DNA of 64,000 nt from Paludibacteraceae bacterium (GTDB taxonomy: Bacteria; Bacteroidota; Bacteroidia; Bacteroidales; Paludibacteraceae), in NCBI GenBank assembly GCA_024693065.1, contig JAILLP010000023.1:62001-126000 (forward strand). Reading direction: 5' to 3'. The notes beneath the pieces are model-generated. The model saw nothing but the letters and a program-made list of their open reading frames with translations, had not been told where the DNA came from and searched no databases. Shown piece after piece: positions 25,037 to 34,922 of the stretch (the first letter of the stretch is position 1; the number at the start of each line of letters is the position of its first letter). Both the position numbers and the translations under genes were made by a program.

Positions 25037-25567
25037 ATGGCATTTATCGATTTAGTAAAGAAAAGAAGAAGCATCCGTAAATACGAGGATAGGAAAGTGG
25101 AGGAGGAGAAGTTGCAGTCGATCGTGAAGGCTGCGCTGATGGCTCCCTCTTCTAAGCGTTGTCAACCGTGGTACTTCGTCGTTGTGGACGACAAGGAGAC
25201 GCTGGCGAAGTTGTCTGTTTGTAGGGAGATGGGCTCCAAGTTCTTGGAGGGCGCCCCTGCCGCCATCATCGTCTTGGCCGACACTACGCTGAGCAATGTG
25301 TGGACTGAGGACGCTTCCATCGCCGCCGCCTATATGCAGCTGCAGGCCGAGGACTTGGGCTTGGGCTCTTGCTGGGTGCAGGTGCGCAACAGAAAGAAAA
25401 CGGAGGCTGGCGACTTGACGTCGGATGCCTATATCCGAGGCTTGATTAATGCGCCTGAGAACCTCAGCGTGGAGTGCATCATCGGCGTGGGCTACAAGGG
25501 AGAGGAGAAGAATCCTTTCGACGAGGCGAAACTGAAATTGGATCGCATTCATAAGAACCGTTTTTAG
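25037..25567 (+). CDS. Nitroreductase-family flavoprotein
   Basis: A 176-residue protein with the nitroreductase start KKRRSIRKYEDRKVEEEKL and the FMN-contact block ALMAPSSKRCQPWYFVVV, plus EDASIAAAYMQLQAEDLGLGSCWVQ. It would be an NAD(P)H-dependent FMN enzyme; the physiological substrate is unknown. It begins a run of closely spaced genes (DUF2520, KdsC, UbiA) that are probably one operon. Confidence 0.92.
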   Translation: MAFIDLVKKRRSIRKYEDRKVEEEKLQSIVKAALMAPSSKRCQPWYFVVVDDKETLAKLSVCREMGSKFLEGAPAAIIVLADTTLSNVWTEDASIAAAYMQLQAEDLGLGSCWVQVRNRKKTEAGDLTSDAYIRGLINAPENLSVECIIGVGYKGEEKNPFDEAKLKLDRIHKNRF

Positions 25568-25580
25568 TGTGTATTCTCTG

Positions 25581-26480
25581 ATGGCGGATGATGTCCTCCC
25601 TAAGGCGGACGGTTCGCCTGAGAAAATTATAGGATGTAAATCAAAGAGTAGGATGGCGGATGTGACGAATGGTTCGGATTGTAAGGCGGTTCTGCCTTCT
25701 GTCTGTGTGCTCGGATGTGGTAATTTGGGCACCCATCTTGTTCAGGCTTTGTATCATGCGGGGTATCCGATCGCCCAATTGTTCAGTAGGACGGTGGAGT
25801 CGGCGACCGCACTTTCTAGTTTAGTGGGGAATGCTCCCTTCACGACGGATCTCTCCCGATTGACGCTTTCGGCGGATCTCTATATCTGCGCCTTGAAGGA
25901 CTCGGTCTTGGTGGAGGTGCTCCGCAAGACTCCTTTGAAGGGGAAACCTATCGTGCATACGGCGGGTAGCATGCCCCTCGGACTTCTTTCGGAGTTCACC
26001 GACGAGGGCGGGGTATTGTACCCTATGCAATCCTTCTCCAAGGCGAAGCCGGTCGATTTCTCGAAGATACCCGTTTTCGTGGAGGCGACTACGCCAAGGA
26101 TGATGGACCTTTTGCAGGATGTGGCGAGACATATCTCGAACACTGTCATGCCCTTGGACACGGAGGGACGCAAACAGTTGCACTTGGCGGCTGTCTTCGC
26201 TTCTAACTTCAGCAACCACATGTACTCGATCGCCAGCGAACAATTGGCGAAGCTGGGACTCCCTTTCGAGGTGTTGCTCCCTTTGATCGACGAGACGGCG
26301 AGCAAGATTCACTCTTTGCCGCCTGTGGAGGCGCAGACGGGTCCGGCGGTGCGCTACGACCTGAATGTGATCGAGGCGCAGAAGGATCGTATCGACGACC
26401 CGCTGCAGAGGGAGATATACGCACTGGTGAGCCAGTCGATTCATGAGATGTCGCTGAAGCATTCTAAAGACTCATTGTAG
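25581..26480 (+). CDS. Rossmann-like / DUF2520 protein
   Basis: The nucleotide-binding fold starts at [17 protein letters not shown] and the C-terminal DUF2520 part includes [18 protein letters not shown]. The family looks like a short NADP-dependent dehydrogenase with no known substrate. The start is uncertain: the frame opens with a GTG at 25569, I prefer the ATG at 25581, and an ATG at 25653 would remove a 24-residue N-terminal extension that relatives usually lack. It is followed after 4 bases by the KdsC-like gene, an order I recall from other Bacteroidales. Confidence 0.87.
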   Translation: MADDVLPKADGSPEKIIGCKSKSRMADVTNGSDCKAVLPSVCVLGCGNLGTHLVQALYHAGYPIAQLFSRTVESATALSSLVGNAPFTTDLSRLTLSADLYICALKDSVLVEVLRKTPLKGKPIVHTAGSMPLGLLSEFTDEGGVLYPMQSFSKAKPVDFSKIPVFVEATTPRMMDLLQDVARHISNTVMPLDTEGRKQLHLAAVFASNFSNHMYSIASEQLAKLGLPFEVLLPLIDETASKIHSLPPVEAQTGPAVRYDLNVIEAQKDRIDDPLQREIYALVSQSIHEMSLKHSKDSL

Positions 26481-26484
26481 GAAT

Positions 26485-27006
26485 ATGGATTTTAAGGCTA
26501 ATTTATCGAAAATAAAGGCGTTGGCATTCGATGTGGACGGAGTGCTCTCTTCGGATTGCGTGCCGTTGCACGTGAGCGGCGAGCCGATGCGCATGGTGAA
26601 TATCAAGGATGGTTACGCATTGCAGTTGGCCGTGAAGAAGGGCTATCATCTGGCGATCATCACAGGCGGTAACACGCTGGCGGTGAGGAAACGGTTCGAG
26701 GGCTTGGGCATTCAGGATGTCTACATGGGCTCCGCCGTTAAGATGAAGGATTTCGACGATTTTGTCCGTAAATATGGCTTGTCTCCTGAGGAGGTGCTCT
26801 ACATGGGCGATGATATCCCTGACTTCCCGGTGATGCGGAAGTGCGGATTCCCTTGCTGCCCTGCGGACGCGGCTCCGGAGATCAAGGAGATCGCTTGTTA
26901 TATTTCCCCTAAGAGGGGAGGCGAGGGGTGTGCCCGCGACGTGATAGAGCAGGTGATGAAGGCGAAAAGAGACTGGATGTCCGATAATGTGGCGTTCGGT
27001 TGGTGA
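26485..27006 (+). CDS. KdsC/YrbI-type HAD phosphatase
   Basis: A 173-residue HAD protein without a cap domain: motif [13 protein letters not shown], motif II IITGG, and motif [13 protein letters not shown]. This is the tetrameric subfamily of KDO-8-phosphate phosphatase, used in making the inner core of lipopolysaccharide. Other sugar phosphates are possible for members without neighbouring kds genes. It lies between the DUF2520 and UbiA genes. Confidence 0.9.
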   Translation: MDFKANLSKIKALAFDVDGVLSSDCVPLHVSGEPMRMVNIKDGYALQLAVKKGYHLAIITGGNTLAVRKRFEGLGIQDVYMGSAVKMKDFDDFVRKYGLSPEEVLYMGDDIPDFPVMRKCGFPCCPADAAPEIKEIACYISPKRGGEGCARDVIEQVMKAKRDWMSDNVAFGW

Positions 27007-27017
27007 AAGTGCAAATT

Positions 27018-28007
27018 ATGGATTGTATGAAAGATTATATGAAGTTGGTGCGGCTGCCCTATCTAGTGGCGATAGCGCTGGTGCAGTTGGCGATGTATTA
27101 CTTGGTGATTACCCCTGTGTCGAACGTGGCGGGCATTCCCGCGGAGCAGGTGTTCTCTCCTCAGATGCTCGCCTTGCTGGTGTTGGCTACCGTCTTCACC
27201 TTTGCGGGAGGTTACGCCATCAATGACTATTTCGACGTGAAGATTGACGAGATCAACCATCCGATCAATCATGTGGTGGGCAAGACCATCCCTAAGCATT
27301 CCGCAATGACCGTCTTCATCGTTTGCTCCGTTGTGGGCGCCTTGTTGGGGGCTGTTATCGGGTTTTATGCGTGGGTGGAGCTGAATGCGCCATTCTCCGT
27401 GGCCTTCACCTATGTGCTGTTGTTCTTGATCATTGCGGGAATCATGTGGTTCTACTCCTCCTCGTATAAACGTATTTTTATATTGGGCAACCTGTTCGCT
27501 TCCGTGCTGAATGCGTTGGTGCCGATGTTGGTGGTGGTCTGCTTCAATTTCTTCCTGTCGATGAGATATGGTGCCCATCCAGAGATTGTGGTATTTAGCC
27601 GTTATCTTTTAACCATTGTGGCTCTTTTCGCCTTCTGTGTATTCATGTGGACATTCGTCTCCGAGGTGGCTACCGATTTCGAGGAGGAGAAGGGCGCGCG
27701 TGAACTGGAGTGCCATACGTTTCCGATTGTTTTGGGCCATTCAGTTGCGAGGGCCATCATTTTCGTGTTGATACTGCTCGTCAATCTGGTGTGCGCCCAT
27801 GTTGTTTTCCGTATGTTGCCGTATGAGCCGATGCCTTCCATCCGCTATTATCTGTGCGCTATTCTGGTGCCTTCCATCGGTCTTGCGTTCTTGTTGACGA
27901 AGGCCAATGTGCAACTGGATTACAGAAATGTATCGCTTGTGGCGAAGGTTATCCTATTGCTTAGTGTCGCATATAGTATCATGTTCTACATCTATTATGC
28001 GGACTAG
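27018..28007 (+). CDS. UbiA-family prenyltransferase
   Basis: The ATG at 27018 (MDCMKDYMKLVRLPYL) is preferred over the TTG at 27000; 329 residues. The protein has about eight hydrophobic segments and the first Asp-rich motif NDYFDVKIDEINHP (NDxxDxxxD). The second Asp-rich region appears as EVATDFEEEKGARE. It is related to geranylgeranylglycerol-phosphate geranylgeranyltransferase and other UbiA enzymes; the acceptor is not determined. It follows the KdsC gene closely. Confidence 0.88.
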   Translation: MDCMKDYMKLVRLPYLVAIALVQLAMYYLVITPVSNVAGIPAEQVFSPQMLALLVLATVFTFAGGYAINDYFDVKIDEINHPINHVVGKTIPKHSAMTVFIVCSVVGALLGAVIGFYAWVELNAPFSVAFTYVLLFLIIAGIMWFYSSSYKRIFILGNLFASVLNALVPMLVVVCFNFFLSMRYGAHPEIVVFSRYLLTIVALFAFCVFMWTFVSEVATDFEEEKGARELECHTFPIVLGHSVARAIIFVLILLVNLVCAHVVFRMLPYEPMPSIRYYLCAILVPSIGLAFLLTKANVQLDYRNVSLVAKVILLLSVAYSIMFYIYYAD

Positions 28008-28051
28008 TCTGTTTGAGTGACTAATAAATTGTATAACTAAATTCTATAATT

Positions 28052-29032
28052 ATGCCAGGTGTATTTTTAATTGTTGCTTTGGTGGTAGTATTTATACTGT
28101 TATGTATATTCTTCCACTATGTGCCGGTATTGCTATGGGTCAATGCCAAGGTTTCCGGCGTTTCTATTTCTTTGGTCCAGTTGTTCCTGATGAGGCTGAG
28201 GAATGTTCCTCCTCGTGTGATCGTGGAGTGTATGATCGAGGCTCACAAGGCTGGTTTGAAGACTATTACGAGGGATGATTTGGAGGCGCACTACCTCGCC
28301 GGCGGTAATATCGTCCGTGTGGTACATGCGTTGGTTTCTGCGTCCAAGGCGAATATCGCCATCGATTTCAAGCAGGCTACGGCCATCGATTTGGCGGGTC
28401 GTGATGTGTTCGAGGCGGTACAGATGTCCGTTAACCCTAAGGTGATCGACACGCCTCCTGTGACGGCTGTCGCGAAGGATGGTATCCAGTTGATCGCTAA
28501 AGCTCGTGTGACGGTCCGCGCGAACATCGAGCGTTTGGTCGGTGGTGCGGGCGAAGAGACGGTTCTTGCCCGTGTCGGTGAGGGTATTGTCTCTTCCATC
28601 GGTTCCAGCGAGACGCATAAGTTGGTGTTGGAGAACCCAGACTCCATCTCTAAGGTGGTGTTGAGCAAGGGATTGGATGCCGGTACGGCCTTCGAGATCC
28701 TCTCCATCGATATCGCTGATATCGACGTCGGTAAGAACATCGGTGCTCAGTTGCAGATGGATCAGGCTCAGGCGGACAAGAACATCGCTCAAGCAAAGGC
28801 GGAGGAGCGTCGTGCGATGGCTATCGCCCAAGAGCAGGAGATGAAGGCGAAGGCGCAAGAGGCCCGCGCACTCGTTATCGAGGCGGAAGCGGAGGTGCCA
28901 AAGGCTATGGCCGAGGCTTTCAGAAGCGGAAACTTGGGTATCATGGATTATTATCGCATGAAGAATATCGAGGCGGATACCAACATGAGGTCTTCTATCG
29001 GTGGACCTTCTGCCAACAATAATCAGAAATAA
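28052..29032 (+). CDS. floA: Flotillin-like protein FloA
   Basis: A 326-residue protein with an N-terminal membrane hairpin ([18 protein letters not shown]), a SPFH/UPF0365-type core ([42 protein letters not shown]) and a long Ala/Glu-rich coiled coil ([19 protein letters not shown]). It organises membrane microdomains in bacteria. FloA genes are often next to an NfeD gene; here the NfeD gene is about 27 kb away. A clear terminator follows. Confidence 0.95.
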   Translation: MPGVFLIVALVVVFILLCIFFHYVPVLLWVNAKVSGVSISLVQLFLMRLRNVPPRVIVECMIEAHKAGLKTITRDDLEAHYLAGGNIVRVVHALVSASKANIAIDFKQATAIDLAGRDVFEAVQMSVNPKVIDTPPVTAVAKDGIQLIAKARVTVRANIERLVGGAGEETVLARVGEGIVSSIGSSETHKLVLENPDSISKVVLSKGLDAGTAFEILSIDIADIDVGKNIGAQLQMDQAQADKNIAQAKAEERRAMAIAQEQEMKAKAQEARALVIEAEAEVPKAMAEAFRSGNLGIMDYYRMKNIEADTNMRSSIGGPSANNNQK

Positions 29033-29061
29033 AAAAGTGTTTCGCCTTTCGAAACATGGGG

Positions 29062-29091
29062 AATCCTCGCCTTCGGGCGGGGATTTTTTTT
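29062..29091 (+). terminator. Rho-independent terminator after floA
   Basis: A 10-base stem (29062-29071 with 29076-29085) with a TTCG loop, followed by a run of T to 29091. Confidence 0.9.
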
Positions 29092-29136
29092 GAATGGATA
29101 GGCGGGTTCTGAATGTAGAATTACTTATAATTTCAT

Positions 29137-29144
29137 TAACTTTG
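29137..29144 (+). promoter_or_regulatory. -7 promoter box of POT transporter
   Basis: TAACTTTG matches TAnnTTTG and lies 69 bases before the preferred ATG at 29214. Confidence 0.55.
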
Positions 29145-29213
29145 CGGTAAATACGATCCCTCCTACGTCATTGGCACCTTGGAGGGTGTGTGGTTTTATT
29201 TAATGCTAAAGAA

Positions 29214-30524
29214 ATGAGTCAAGGACATCCGAAAGGTTTGTATTTGCTGTTCGCCACGGAGATGTGGGAACGCTTCAGTTATTATGGCATGCGTGCGTTG
29301 TTGGTGTTGTATCTGACGAAGTCGTTGATCGATGGCGGTCTGGGCTTCACGGATGATAACGCCTCCTTGCTTTATGGTTTCTTCACGGGTTTCGTCTATT
29401 TCACGCCTCTGATCGGAGGATGGTTGGCCGACAACTATCTGGGACAACGCAAGGCGATAGTGATTGGTGCTATCCTGATGATGCTGGGGCAGTTCAGCCT
29501 CGCCACCGAAACGTCCCTGCCGTTTCTCTATACGGGTCTTGTCCTGCTGATTATCGGTAATGGTTTTTTCAAGCCTAATATCTCCGTGATTGTGGGACAT
29601 CTCTACGAACCGGGGGATCCCCGCAAGGATTCCGCCTTCACGATTTTCTATATGGGTATCAATGTGGGTGCGTTCTTCGCTCCGTTGTTGACGGGTTATA
29701 TGGCGCTCACCTACGGCTATCGTTACGGATTCTTGGTGGCGGGTATTGGTATGCTGATTGGTCTGCTGGTCTTCACGATATTGGGCAAACGTTACTTGGG
29801 TGAGGTGGGGAATGCTCCCTCTTGCAAGGCGAAGGATGATTCGTTGGAGAATGTGCCTCTCACGAAGGAGGAGAAGGACCGCACGTTGGCGATCGTCGTC
29901 TTCGTGCTCTTCAGTATCTTCTTCTTCGCTGGTTTCGAGCAGGCAGGTAGTTCCATGACGCTCTATACCGAGAAGTACATCGATAGGGAGATTGGCTCGT
30001 TCGTGGTTCCGACGGAGTGGTTCCAATCCGTGAATCCGTTGCTGATCGTCATTCTGGCTCCCCTTTTGACGTTGCTGTGGAGATGGTTAGGCCAAAGGGG
30101 AAAGGAGCCGAGCATCCCTGTGAAGATGTCAATGGGTATGGTGTTGCTGGGCTTGGGTTTCCTGGTGTTGTATGGTGCGGTCTGCGCGCGTGGCGGGGAC
30201 AGCGCTGACGAGTCTGTCAAGGCGAGCATCCTCTTCATCCTCTTCACTTATCTCTTCCATACGTTGGGAGAGTTGTGCCTCTCGCCGATCGGTCTCTCCA
30301 TGGTCTCTAAACTGGCGCCTGTGAAGCTGGCTTCCCTGATGATGGGCGTATGGCTGTTGAGCAGTTTCTTCGCCAATATATTGGGTGGTTGGGTCTCTTC
30401 CCATATCTCTGCAGTCGGTGCGGGTACGATATTCTCCTCCATCTGCGTTTTCTCTGTCGCACTTGGCGTTATTTTGTTCTCCTTAAACCATTGGTTGGTA
30501 CGTAAATCGCATGGAGTATTGTAA
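29214..30524 (+). CDS. POT/PTR2-family peptide:H+ symporter
   Basis: The ATG at 29214 (MSQGHPKGLYLLF) matches the usual family start; the GTG at 29190 is less likely. 436 residues with about 12 membrane segments. Diagnostic motifs are TEMWERFSYYGMRALLVLYL (the ExxER-type motif on helix 1), GGWLADNYLGQRKAI, and the PTR2 signature FTIFYMGINVGAFFAPLLTGY. It imports di- and tripeptides with protons across the inner membrane. It appears to be a single-gene transcript between the floA terminator and htpG. Confidence 0.94.
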   Translation: MSQGHPKGLYLLFATEMWERFSYYGMRALLVLYLTKSLIDGGLGFTDDNASLLYGFFTGFVYFTPLIGGWLADNYLGQRKAIVIGAILMMLGQFSLATETSLPFLYTGLVLLIIGNGFFKPNISVIVGHLYEPGDPRKDSAFTIFYMGINVGAFFAPLLTGYMALTYGYRYGFLVAGIGMLIGLLVFTILGKRYLGEVGNAPSCKAKDDSLENVPLTKEEKDRTLAIVVFVLFSIFFFAGFEQAGSSMTLYTEKYIDREIGSFVVPTEWFQSVNPLLIVILAPLLTLLWRWLGQRGKEPSIPVKMSMGMVLLGLGFLVLYGAVCARGGDSADESVKASILFILFTYLFHTLGELCLSPIGLSMVSKLAPVKLASLMMGVWLLSSFFANILGGWVSSHISAVGAGTIFSSICVFSVALGVILFSLNHWLVRKSHGVL

Positions 30525-30611
30525 ATCTTCTGCCATTTTGTCATAAAGAACGGTGTGGCACGGATTTTGGTCTTACGTATGTGTTGAATATAATTTAAAA
30601 AACATATACGT

Positions 30612-32657
30612 ATGCAAAAAGGAAATATTGGGGTAACGACGGATAACATCTTCCCCGTCATCAAAAAATTTCTTTACAGTGACCACGAGATTTTTCTCCG
30701 TGAGTTGGTTTCCAACGCAGTTGATGCGACGCAGAAGCTGAAGACCTTCGCCTCAGTGGGCGAGTTCAAGGGTGAGTTGGGCGATGTGACGGTCAACGTC
30801 AACATTGATAAGGATAAGGGTACGCTCACCATCTCCGACCGTGGTATCGGTATGACGGAGGAGGAAATCGAGAAGTATATCAACCAAATCGCTTTCTCAG
30901 GCGCAGAGGAGTTCCTCGAGAAGTACAAGAATGACGCCAATGCGATCATCGGCCACTTCGGACTCGGTTTCTACTCCTCGTTCATGGTCTCCAAACGTGT
31001 GGACATCATCACAAAATCGTTTAAGGAGGGCGCAAAGGCTGTGAAATGGTCTTGCGACGGTAGCCCTGAGTATACGATGGAGGATGTCGAGAAGGCGGAC
31101 CGTGGTACGGATATCGTCCTGCATATCGATGACGAGAACAAGGAATTCCTTGAGGATCATAAGATTACGGAATTGCTGAACAAGTATTGCAAGTTCCTCC
31201 CTGTCCCTGTCGCATTCGGCAAGAAGAAGGAGTGGAAGGATGGCAAGCAGGTCGAGACGGGCGAGTTGAACGTGATCAACAACACGACGCCAGCCTGGAC
31301 TCGCAAGCCCGCCGACTTGAAGGACGAGGATTACCAGAAGTTCTACCATGAGCTCTATCCGATGGCGGACGATCCGTTGTTCTATATCCACCTGAACGTG
31401 GACTTCCCTTTCAACCTGACGGGTATCCTCTATTTCCCTAAGATCAAGAATAATATCGAAGTTCAGAAGAATAAGATCCAACTCTACTGCAACCAGGTCT
31501 TCGTCACCGATTCGGTGGAGGGCATCGTGCCTGACTTCCTGACGTTGTTGCATGGTGTCATCGATTCTCCGGACATCCCGTTGAACGTCTCCCGAAGCTA
31601 TCTGCAGAGCGATAGCAACGTGAAGAAGATTTCCAGCCATATCACCAAGAAGGTGGCGGACAGACTGCAGGACATCTTCAAACAACAACGTCCTGATTAT
31701 GAGGCTAAATGGGATGATCTGAAGATCTTCATCGTCTATGGTATGTTGACGGACGAAAAGTTCGCCGAGCGTGCGGAGAGCTTCGCTTTGCTGAAGAATG
31801 TGGACGGCAAATACTTCACGTTCGAGGAGTACAAGACGTTGATTGAGCCTAACCAGAAGGATAAGGACGGCAACTTGGTTTATCTCTACGCTACCGACAA
31901 GGAGGCGCAGCACACTTATATCGAGGCGGCTAAGAGCAAGGGCTATGATGTCCTGATGATGGACGGTATGCTCGATTCTCACTTCATCAGCCGCTTGGAG
32001 CAGAAGTCCGAGGGCAAGGTGCGTTACGCGCGTGTGGACGCTGACGTGATCGATAAGTTGATCATGAAGGAGGATGCCAAGAAGGTGGATTTGCCGAACG
32101 AGGCGCAGAATGCGTTGATCGACATGTTCAATTCACAACTTCCGAACGATAACAAGAAGAGCTTCGTGATCACCTTTGAGAACCTCTCCGCCGACAATTT
32201 GCCGGTTTACATCATGCAGAACGAGTTCATGCGTCGTATGAAGGAGATGTCCGCTACGCAAAGTGGTATGAACTTCTACGGTGACATGCCGGACTCCTAC
32301 AACTTGGTGGTGAATGCCGCTCATCCGTTGATTGGACGTTTGTTGAAGGACGAGGAGGCTGCGTGTGGCGAGAAGGTGAATCCTTTGGTCGCTAAATTGG
32401 ATGAACTCTCTAAGAAGCGTGCCGATTTGATGGGTGACAAGAAAGAGTCCGATTTGCCTGACCCTGTAAAGGAGGAGGTGAAGAAGCTGGATGATGAGAC
32501 CAAGAAGGTGCGTGACGAGAAGAAGGACGTCTACGTGAAGTATGCGTCGGAAAGCAAGTCATTGCGCCAGTTGGTTGATTTGGCCCTCCTTTCCAACAAC
32601 CTGTTGAAGGGCGAGGCGCTCAGCGCGTTCATCAAGCGTAGTGTGGAGATGATGTGA
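30612..32657 (+). CDS. htpG: Hsp90-family chaperone HtpG
   Basis: A 681-residue protein with all parts of bacterial Hsp90: the GHKL ATP-binding domain (HEIFLRELVSNAVDA, SDRGIGM, GHFGLGFYSSFMV), the middle domain (NVSRSYLQSD) and the C-terminal dimerisation domain (NLVVNAAHPLI). A charged helical stretch rich in Lys, Glu and Asp (about residues 600-640) follows, as is common in Bacteroidetes. It is ATP-dependent and cytoplasmic. A strong terminator follows. Confidence 0.97.
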   Translation: MQKGNIGVTTDNIFPVIKKFLYSDHEIFLRELVSNAVDATQKLKTFASVGEFKGELGDVTVNVNIDKDKGTLTISDRGIGMTEEEIEKYINQIAFSGAEEFLEKYKNDANAIIGHFGLGFYSSFMVSKRVDIITKSFKEGAKAVKWSCDGSPEYTMEDVEKADRGTDIVLHIDDENKEFLEDHKITELLNKYCKFLPVPVAFGKKKEWKDGKQVETGELNVINNTTPAWTRKPADLKDEDYQKFYHELYPMADDPLFYIHLNVDFPFNLTGILYFPKIKNNIEVQKNKIQLYCNQVFVTDSVEGIVPDFLTLLHGVIDSPDIPLNVSRSYLQSDSNVKKISSHITKKVADRLQDIFKQQRPDYEAKWDDLKIFIVYGMLTDEKFAERAESFALLKNVDGKYFTFEEYKTLIEPNQKDKDGNLVYLYATDKEAQHTYIEAAKSKGYDVLMMDGMLDSHFISRLEQKSEGKVRYARVDADVIDKLIMKEDAKKVDLPNEAQNALIDMFNSQLPNDNKKSFVITFENLSADNLPVYIMQNEFMRRMKEMSATQSGMNFYGDMPDSYNLVVNAAHPLIGRLLKDEEAACGEKVNPLVAKLDELSKKRADLMGDKKESDLPDPVKEEVKKLDDETKKVRDEKKDVYVKYASESKSLRQLVDLALLSNNLLKGEALSAFIKRSVEMM

Positions 32658-32679
32658 TTGAGACGGTAACCATACAGAA

Positions 32680-32709
32680 AAAAGCCGTGCGGTTCTCCGC
32701 GCGGCTTTT
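32680..32709. terminator. Bidirectional terminator after htpG
   Basis: A 13-base stem (32680-32692 with 32697-32709, one mismatch) with A at the 5' side and T at the 3' side, between convergent genes. Confidence 0.9.
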
Positions 32710-32732
32710 ATGTTATGTGTGGTTGAGAAATT

Positions 32733-33995
32733 TTATGCTCGTACTCTGAATATCTGGATCAGTCCGAATGTCTTGGTGCTGGATATGATGTAGAGTTCGT
32801 TCTCTCCGTTATGGTCTCCGTCGTAGGAGAAAAGCGTCACGTCATAGAGTTCCTTCATCTCTAGGTTCTCCCCTTTGTATTGGATGGTGATAGGGTTGAA
32901 GCCTGTTCCAGGGATGCGTTCCCTTTGGGAGTGCACGGTGATGTGGTAAGCCCCGTATCGGATGGTCGTGTCCTTTGCGACGGGAAGGGTGGTGGAACTG
33001 ATGCCGGAGAAGTCGTCTTTAGGGTTGACGTGCCTGATTTTGTTCACATCGAACAGGTAATAGTCCAAAGGGCGGTTGTCGTTTCCTGCATATTCACCTT
33101 CCACAAGTTCCCCGTTCAGGATTTGGAAATGGGTCTCCTTGCATAGTATAGTCTCTTCCCCGTTGGCGTATCCTCCGTTGAAGGATATGTTGACCACATC
33201 GTCTACGAGAGAGATGCTTCGTCCTGTCCACATAGGTTCTTTGCCGTTGCGTCCCTCATAGAAATTGGAATATACCTCGTCCACGATGAGGGATGTGTTG
33301 TTGATGATGCCATTCCCCCGTATTGGTTTGAGTGGGAATTCTGTCCTTGTGAGCTCTCCGTTTCGTTCAATGCTGTAGCTGGCGATGCGTCCGGTGGAGT
33401 CGAACTCCCTGATGTCTTTGTATTGTCCGCTTCTGATAGACTTCACGATACCGTTAGGATAGTATTGGATCTCGTCCCCTATGAGCGTGTCGTTGTGGAA
33501 TGCTCCGCGGTACACGACGTTCATGAGGTTATCATATTCGACGAACTCTCCTTCCTTTTTGCCCAACACGTAGTTGCCTTCGATTTTGAGGATGTGGTTG
33601 GGAAAATACTCATAGTAGATGCCATGCTTCTTGCCCATGGCGTAGTTACATCTTGATTTCAGTCCAGACCCTGGGTGGTACTCTAGATATAGGCTGTCCA
33701 AAGCTCCGTTTTTGTAGAATCCCTCTTCGGTGATGTTCCCGTCTTTGTCGTAGTGACAGAAATAGCCGTTCAGAACATTGTCTTTGTAGGTGTCGATTTT
33801 AAAGCTTTCTGGTTTTTGGGCGAAAAACGTGCCTTGTTTCTGCCCTTCATTGTCCGTTTTCCCTCTTTGTAGATACCCAGGGTTGATTTCGTGGTACATA
33901 GTTATTGTAATCCCCTTGTCGCATCCGTATAGGATAACCGATATGGTGAGAATGGATAATATGGACAATATAAATTTGCTCAGTTTTAGTTCCAT
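32733..33995 (-). CDS. MORN/YwqK-like repeat lipoprotein
   Basis: A 420-residue protein with a lipoprotein signal (lipobox LYGC at about residue 25). Residues about 55-215 carry repeats such as GYFCHYDKDGNITEEGFYKNG and GIYYEYFPNHILKIEGNYVLGKKEGEFVEY, the MORN-like pattern also found in YwqK antitoxin-like proteins. The C-terminal half is unrelated and not recognised. Its location points to an envelope protein rather than an antitoxin. A -7 box TACATTTG (34021-34028, minus strand) lies 25 bases upstream. Confidence 0.8.
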   Translation of the reverse strand: MELKLSKFILSILSILTISVILYGCDKGITITMYHEINPGYLQRGKTDNEGQKQGTFFAQKPESFKIDTYKDNVLNGYFCHYDKDGNITEEGFYKNGALDSLYLEYHPGSGLKSRCNYAMGKKHGIYYEYFPNHILKIEGNYVLGKKEGEFVEYDNLMNVVYRGAFHNDTLIGDEIQYYPNGIVKSIRSGQYKDIREFDSTGRIASYSIERNGELTRTEFPLKPIRGNGIINNTSLIVDEVYSNFYEGRNGKEPMWTGRSISLVDDVVNISFNGGYANGEETILCKETHFQILNGELVEGEYAGNDNRPLDYYLFDVNKIRHVNPKDDFSGISSTTLPVAKDTTIRYGAYHITVHSQRERIPGTGFNPITIQYKGENLEMKELYDVTLFSYDGDHNGENELYIISSTKTFGLIQIFRVRA

Positions 33996-34020
33996 GCTAA
34001 CTTTTTTTGCGGGTTTAGCG

Positions 34021-34028
34021 CAAATGTA
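34021..34028 (-). promoter_or_regulatory. -7 promoter box of MORN-like lipoprotein
   Basis: TACATTTG on the minus strand, close upstream of the start at 33995. The AT-rich stretch 34029-34185 shows nothing else. Confidence 0.5.
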
Positions 34029-34185
34029 ATAATCTTTTCTTGAATATGAATCTAAAAATATTCAATTGTGGATTTATTTTAATAATTTATAATCCAATAT
34101 TAATTTTATATGAAAAATATGATGTATTTAAATCAATATTTAAATTGTGTTAATCTATTGCATATTCAACATACCTTAAGAAAAA

Positions 34186-34221
34186 AACTGAAAACCAAAC
34201 ATAATCGCTTGGTTTTCAGTT
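34186..34221 (-). terminator. Terminator after tRNA-Arg(ACG)
   Basis: A 13-base perfect stem (34186-34198 with 34209-34221); on the minus strand it is followed by seven T. Confidence 0.9.
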
Positions 34222-34226
34222 CTTAG

Positions 34227-34300
34227 TGACCCCGGCGGGATTCTAACCCACAACCTTTTGATCCGTAGTCAAATGCTCTATACAGTTGAGCTACGGGGCC
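34227..34300 (-). tRNA. tRNA-Arg (anticodon ACG)
   Basis: The minus strand folds as a full cloverleaf of 74 bases: acceptor GGCCCCG with CGGGGTC (one G-T pair), anticodon stem TTTGA/TCAAA with loop CTACGGA, giving anticodon ACG, and a T arm with GGGTTAGAATCCC. CCA is not encoded. It reads CGU codons (after A-to-I change also CGC/CGA). A -7 box TACCTTTG lies at 34340-34347. Confidence 0.95.
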
Positions 34301-34339
34301 ATTCCCCTGCATGAGCTCCATTGTTTCTCAAATGCGGTG

Positions 34340-34347
34340 CAAAGGTA
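34340..34347 (-). promoter_or_regulatory. -7 promoter box of tRNA-Arg(ACG)
   Basis: TACCTTTG on the minus strand, 40 bases upstream of the tRNA 5' end, in the short gap after the TrmH gene. Confidence 0.55.
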
Positions 34348-34374
34348 ATGCTTATTTCCGAAAGTGCAAGCGTT

Positions 34375-34914
34375 TTAGAGGAAATTTTTTCGCATTTTTT
34401 CGAAGAAGCTCCAAATGATGATGCCGGAGGTGACGGAGACGTTCAGGGAGTGCTTGGTGCCGAACTGGGGAATCTCGATGCTTTCGTCCGACATGTCCAC
34501 CACTTCCTGTTGCACGCCCTTCACTTCGTTGCCGAGGATTACCACGTATTTCCCGTCCGGCTCCAACGTGAGGTCCGGCAGTTTGACGCTGTTCTCCACC
34601 TGTTCGATGGAGAAGATGTGGTATCCCTTTCCCTTATATTCTTTCACTGCTTCTTGCGTCTGTTCGTAGTATTGCCAATCCACGGAAAATTCTGCGCCCA
34701 GTGCCGTTTTGTGAATTTCGGGTTGGGGTGGAGTGGAGGTAATGCCGCAGAGACAGATTTTCTCCACGAGGAAGGCGTCTGATGTTCTGAACACCGACCC
34801 CACGTTGTGGAGGCTCCTCACGTTGTCTAGCACGACCACAAGGGGGATTTTTGTTGCTTTCTTGAATTCCTCTGTGGTAATTCTGTTCAGTTCCGTTATT
34901 TCAAGTTTTCTCAT
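34375..34914 (-). CDS. TrmH/SpoU-family RNA 2'-O-methyltransferase
   Basis: The ATG at 34914 (MRKLEITELNRITTEEF) gives 179 residues; the longer frame enters the upstream gene. SPOUT motifs are present: VVVLDNVRSLHNVGSVFRTSDAF, YVVILGNEVKGVQQEVV and the C-terminal IPQFGTKHSLNVSVTSGI, which forms the SAM-binding knot. It would methylate ribose 2'-OH in tRNA or rRNA; the exact target is unknown. It starts 8 bases after the GH9 gene. Confidence 0.92.
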   Translation of the reverse strand: MRKLEITELNRITTEEFKKATKIPLVVVLDNVRSLHNVGSVFRTSDAFLVEKICLCGITSTPPQPEIHKTALGAEFSVDWQYYEQTQEAVKEYKGKGYHIFSIEQVENSVKLPDLTLEPDGKYVVILGNEVKGVQQEVVDMSDESIEIPQFGTKHSLNVSVTSGIIIWSFFEKMRKNFL

Positions 34915-34922
34915 GTCTGTTT

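Noticed and set aside
32733-33995. YwqK-type antitoxin of a toxin-antitoxin pair
   Set aside because: The protein has a lipoprotein signal and no toxin gene is next to it; the MORN-like repeats alone do not make it an antitoxin.
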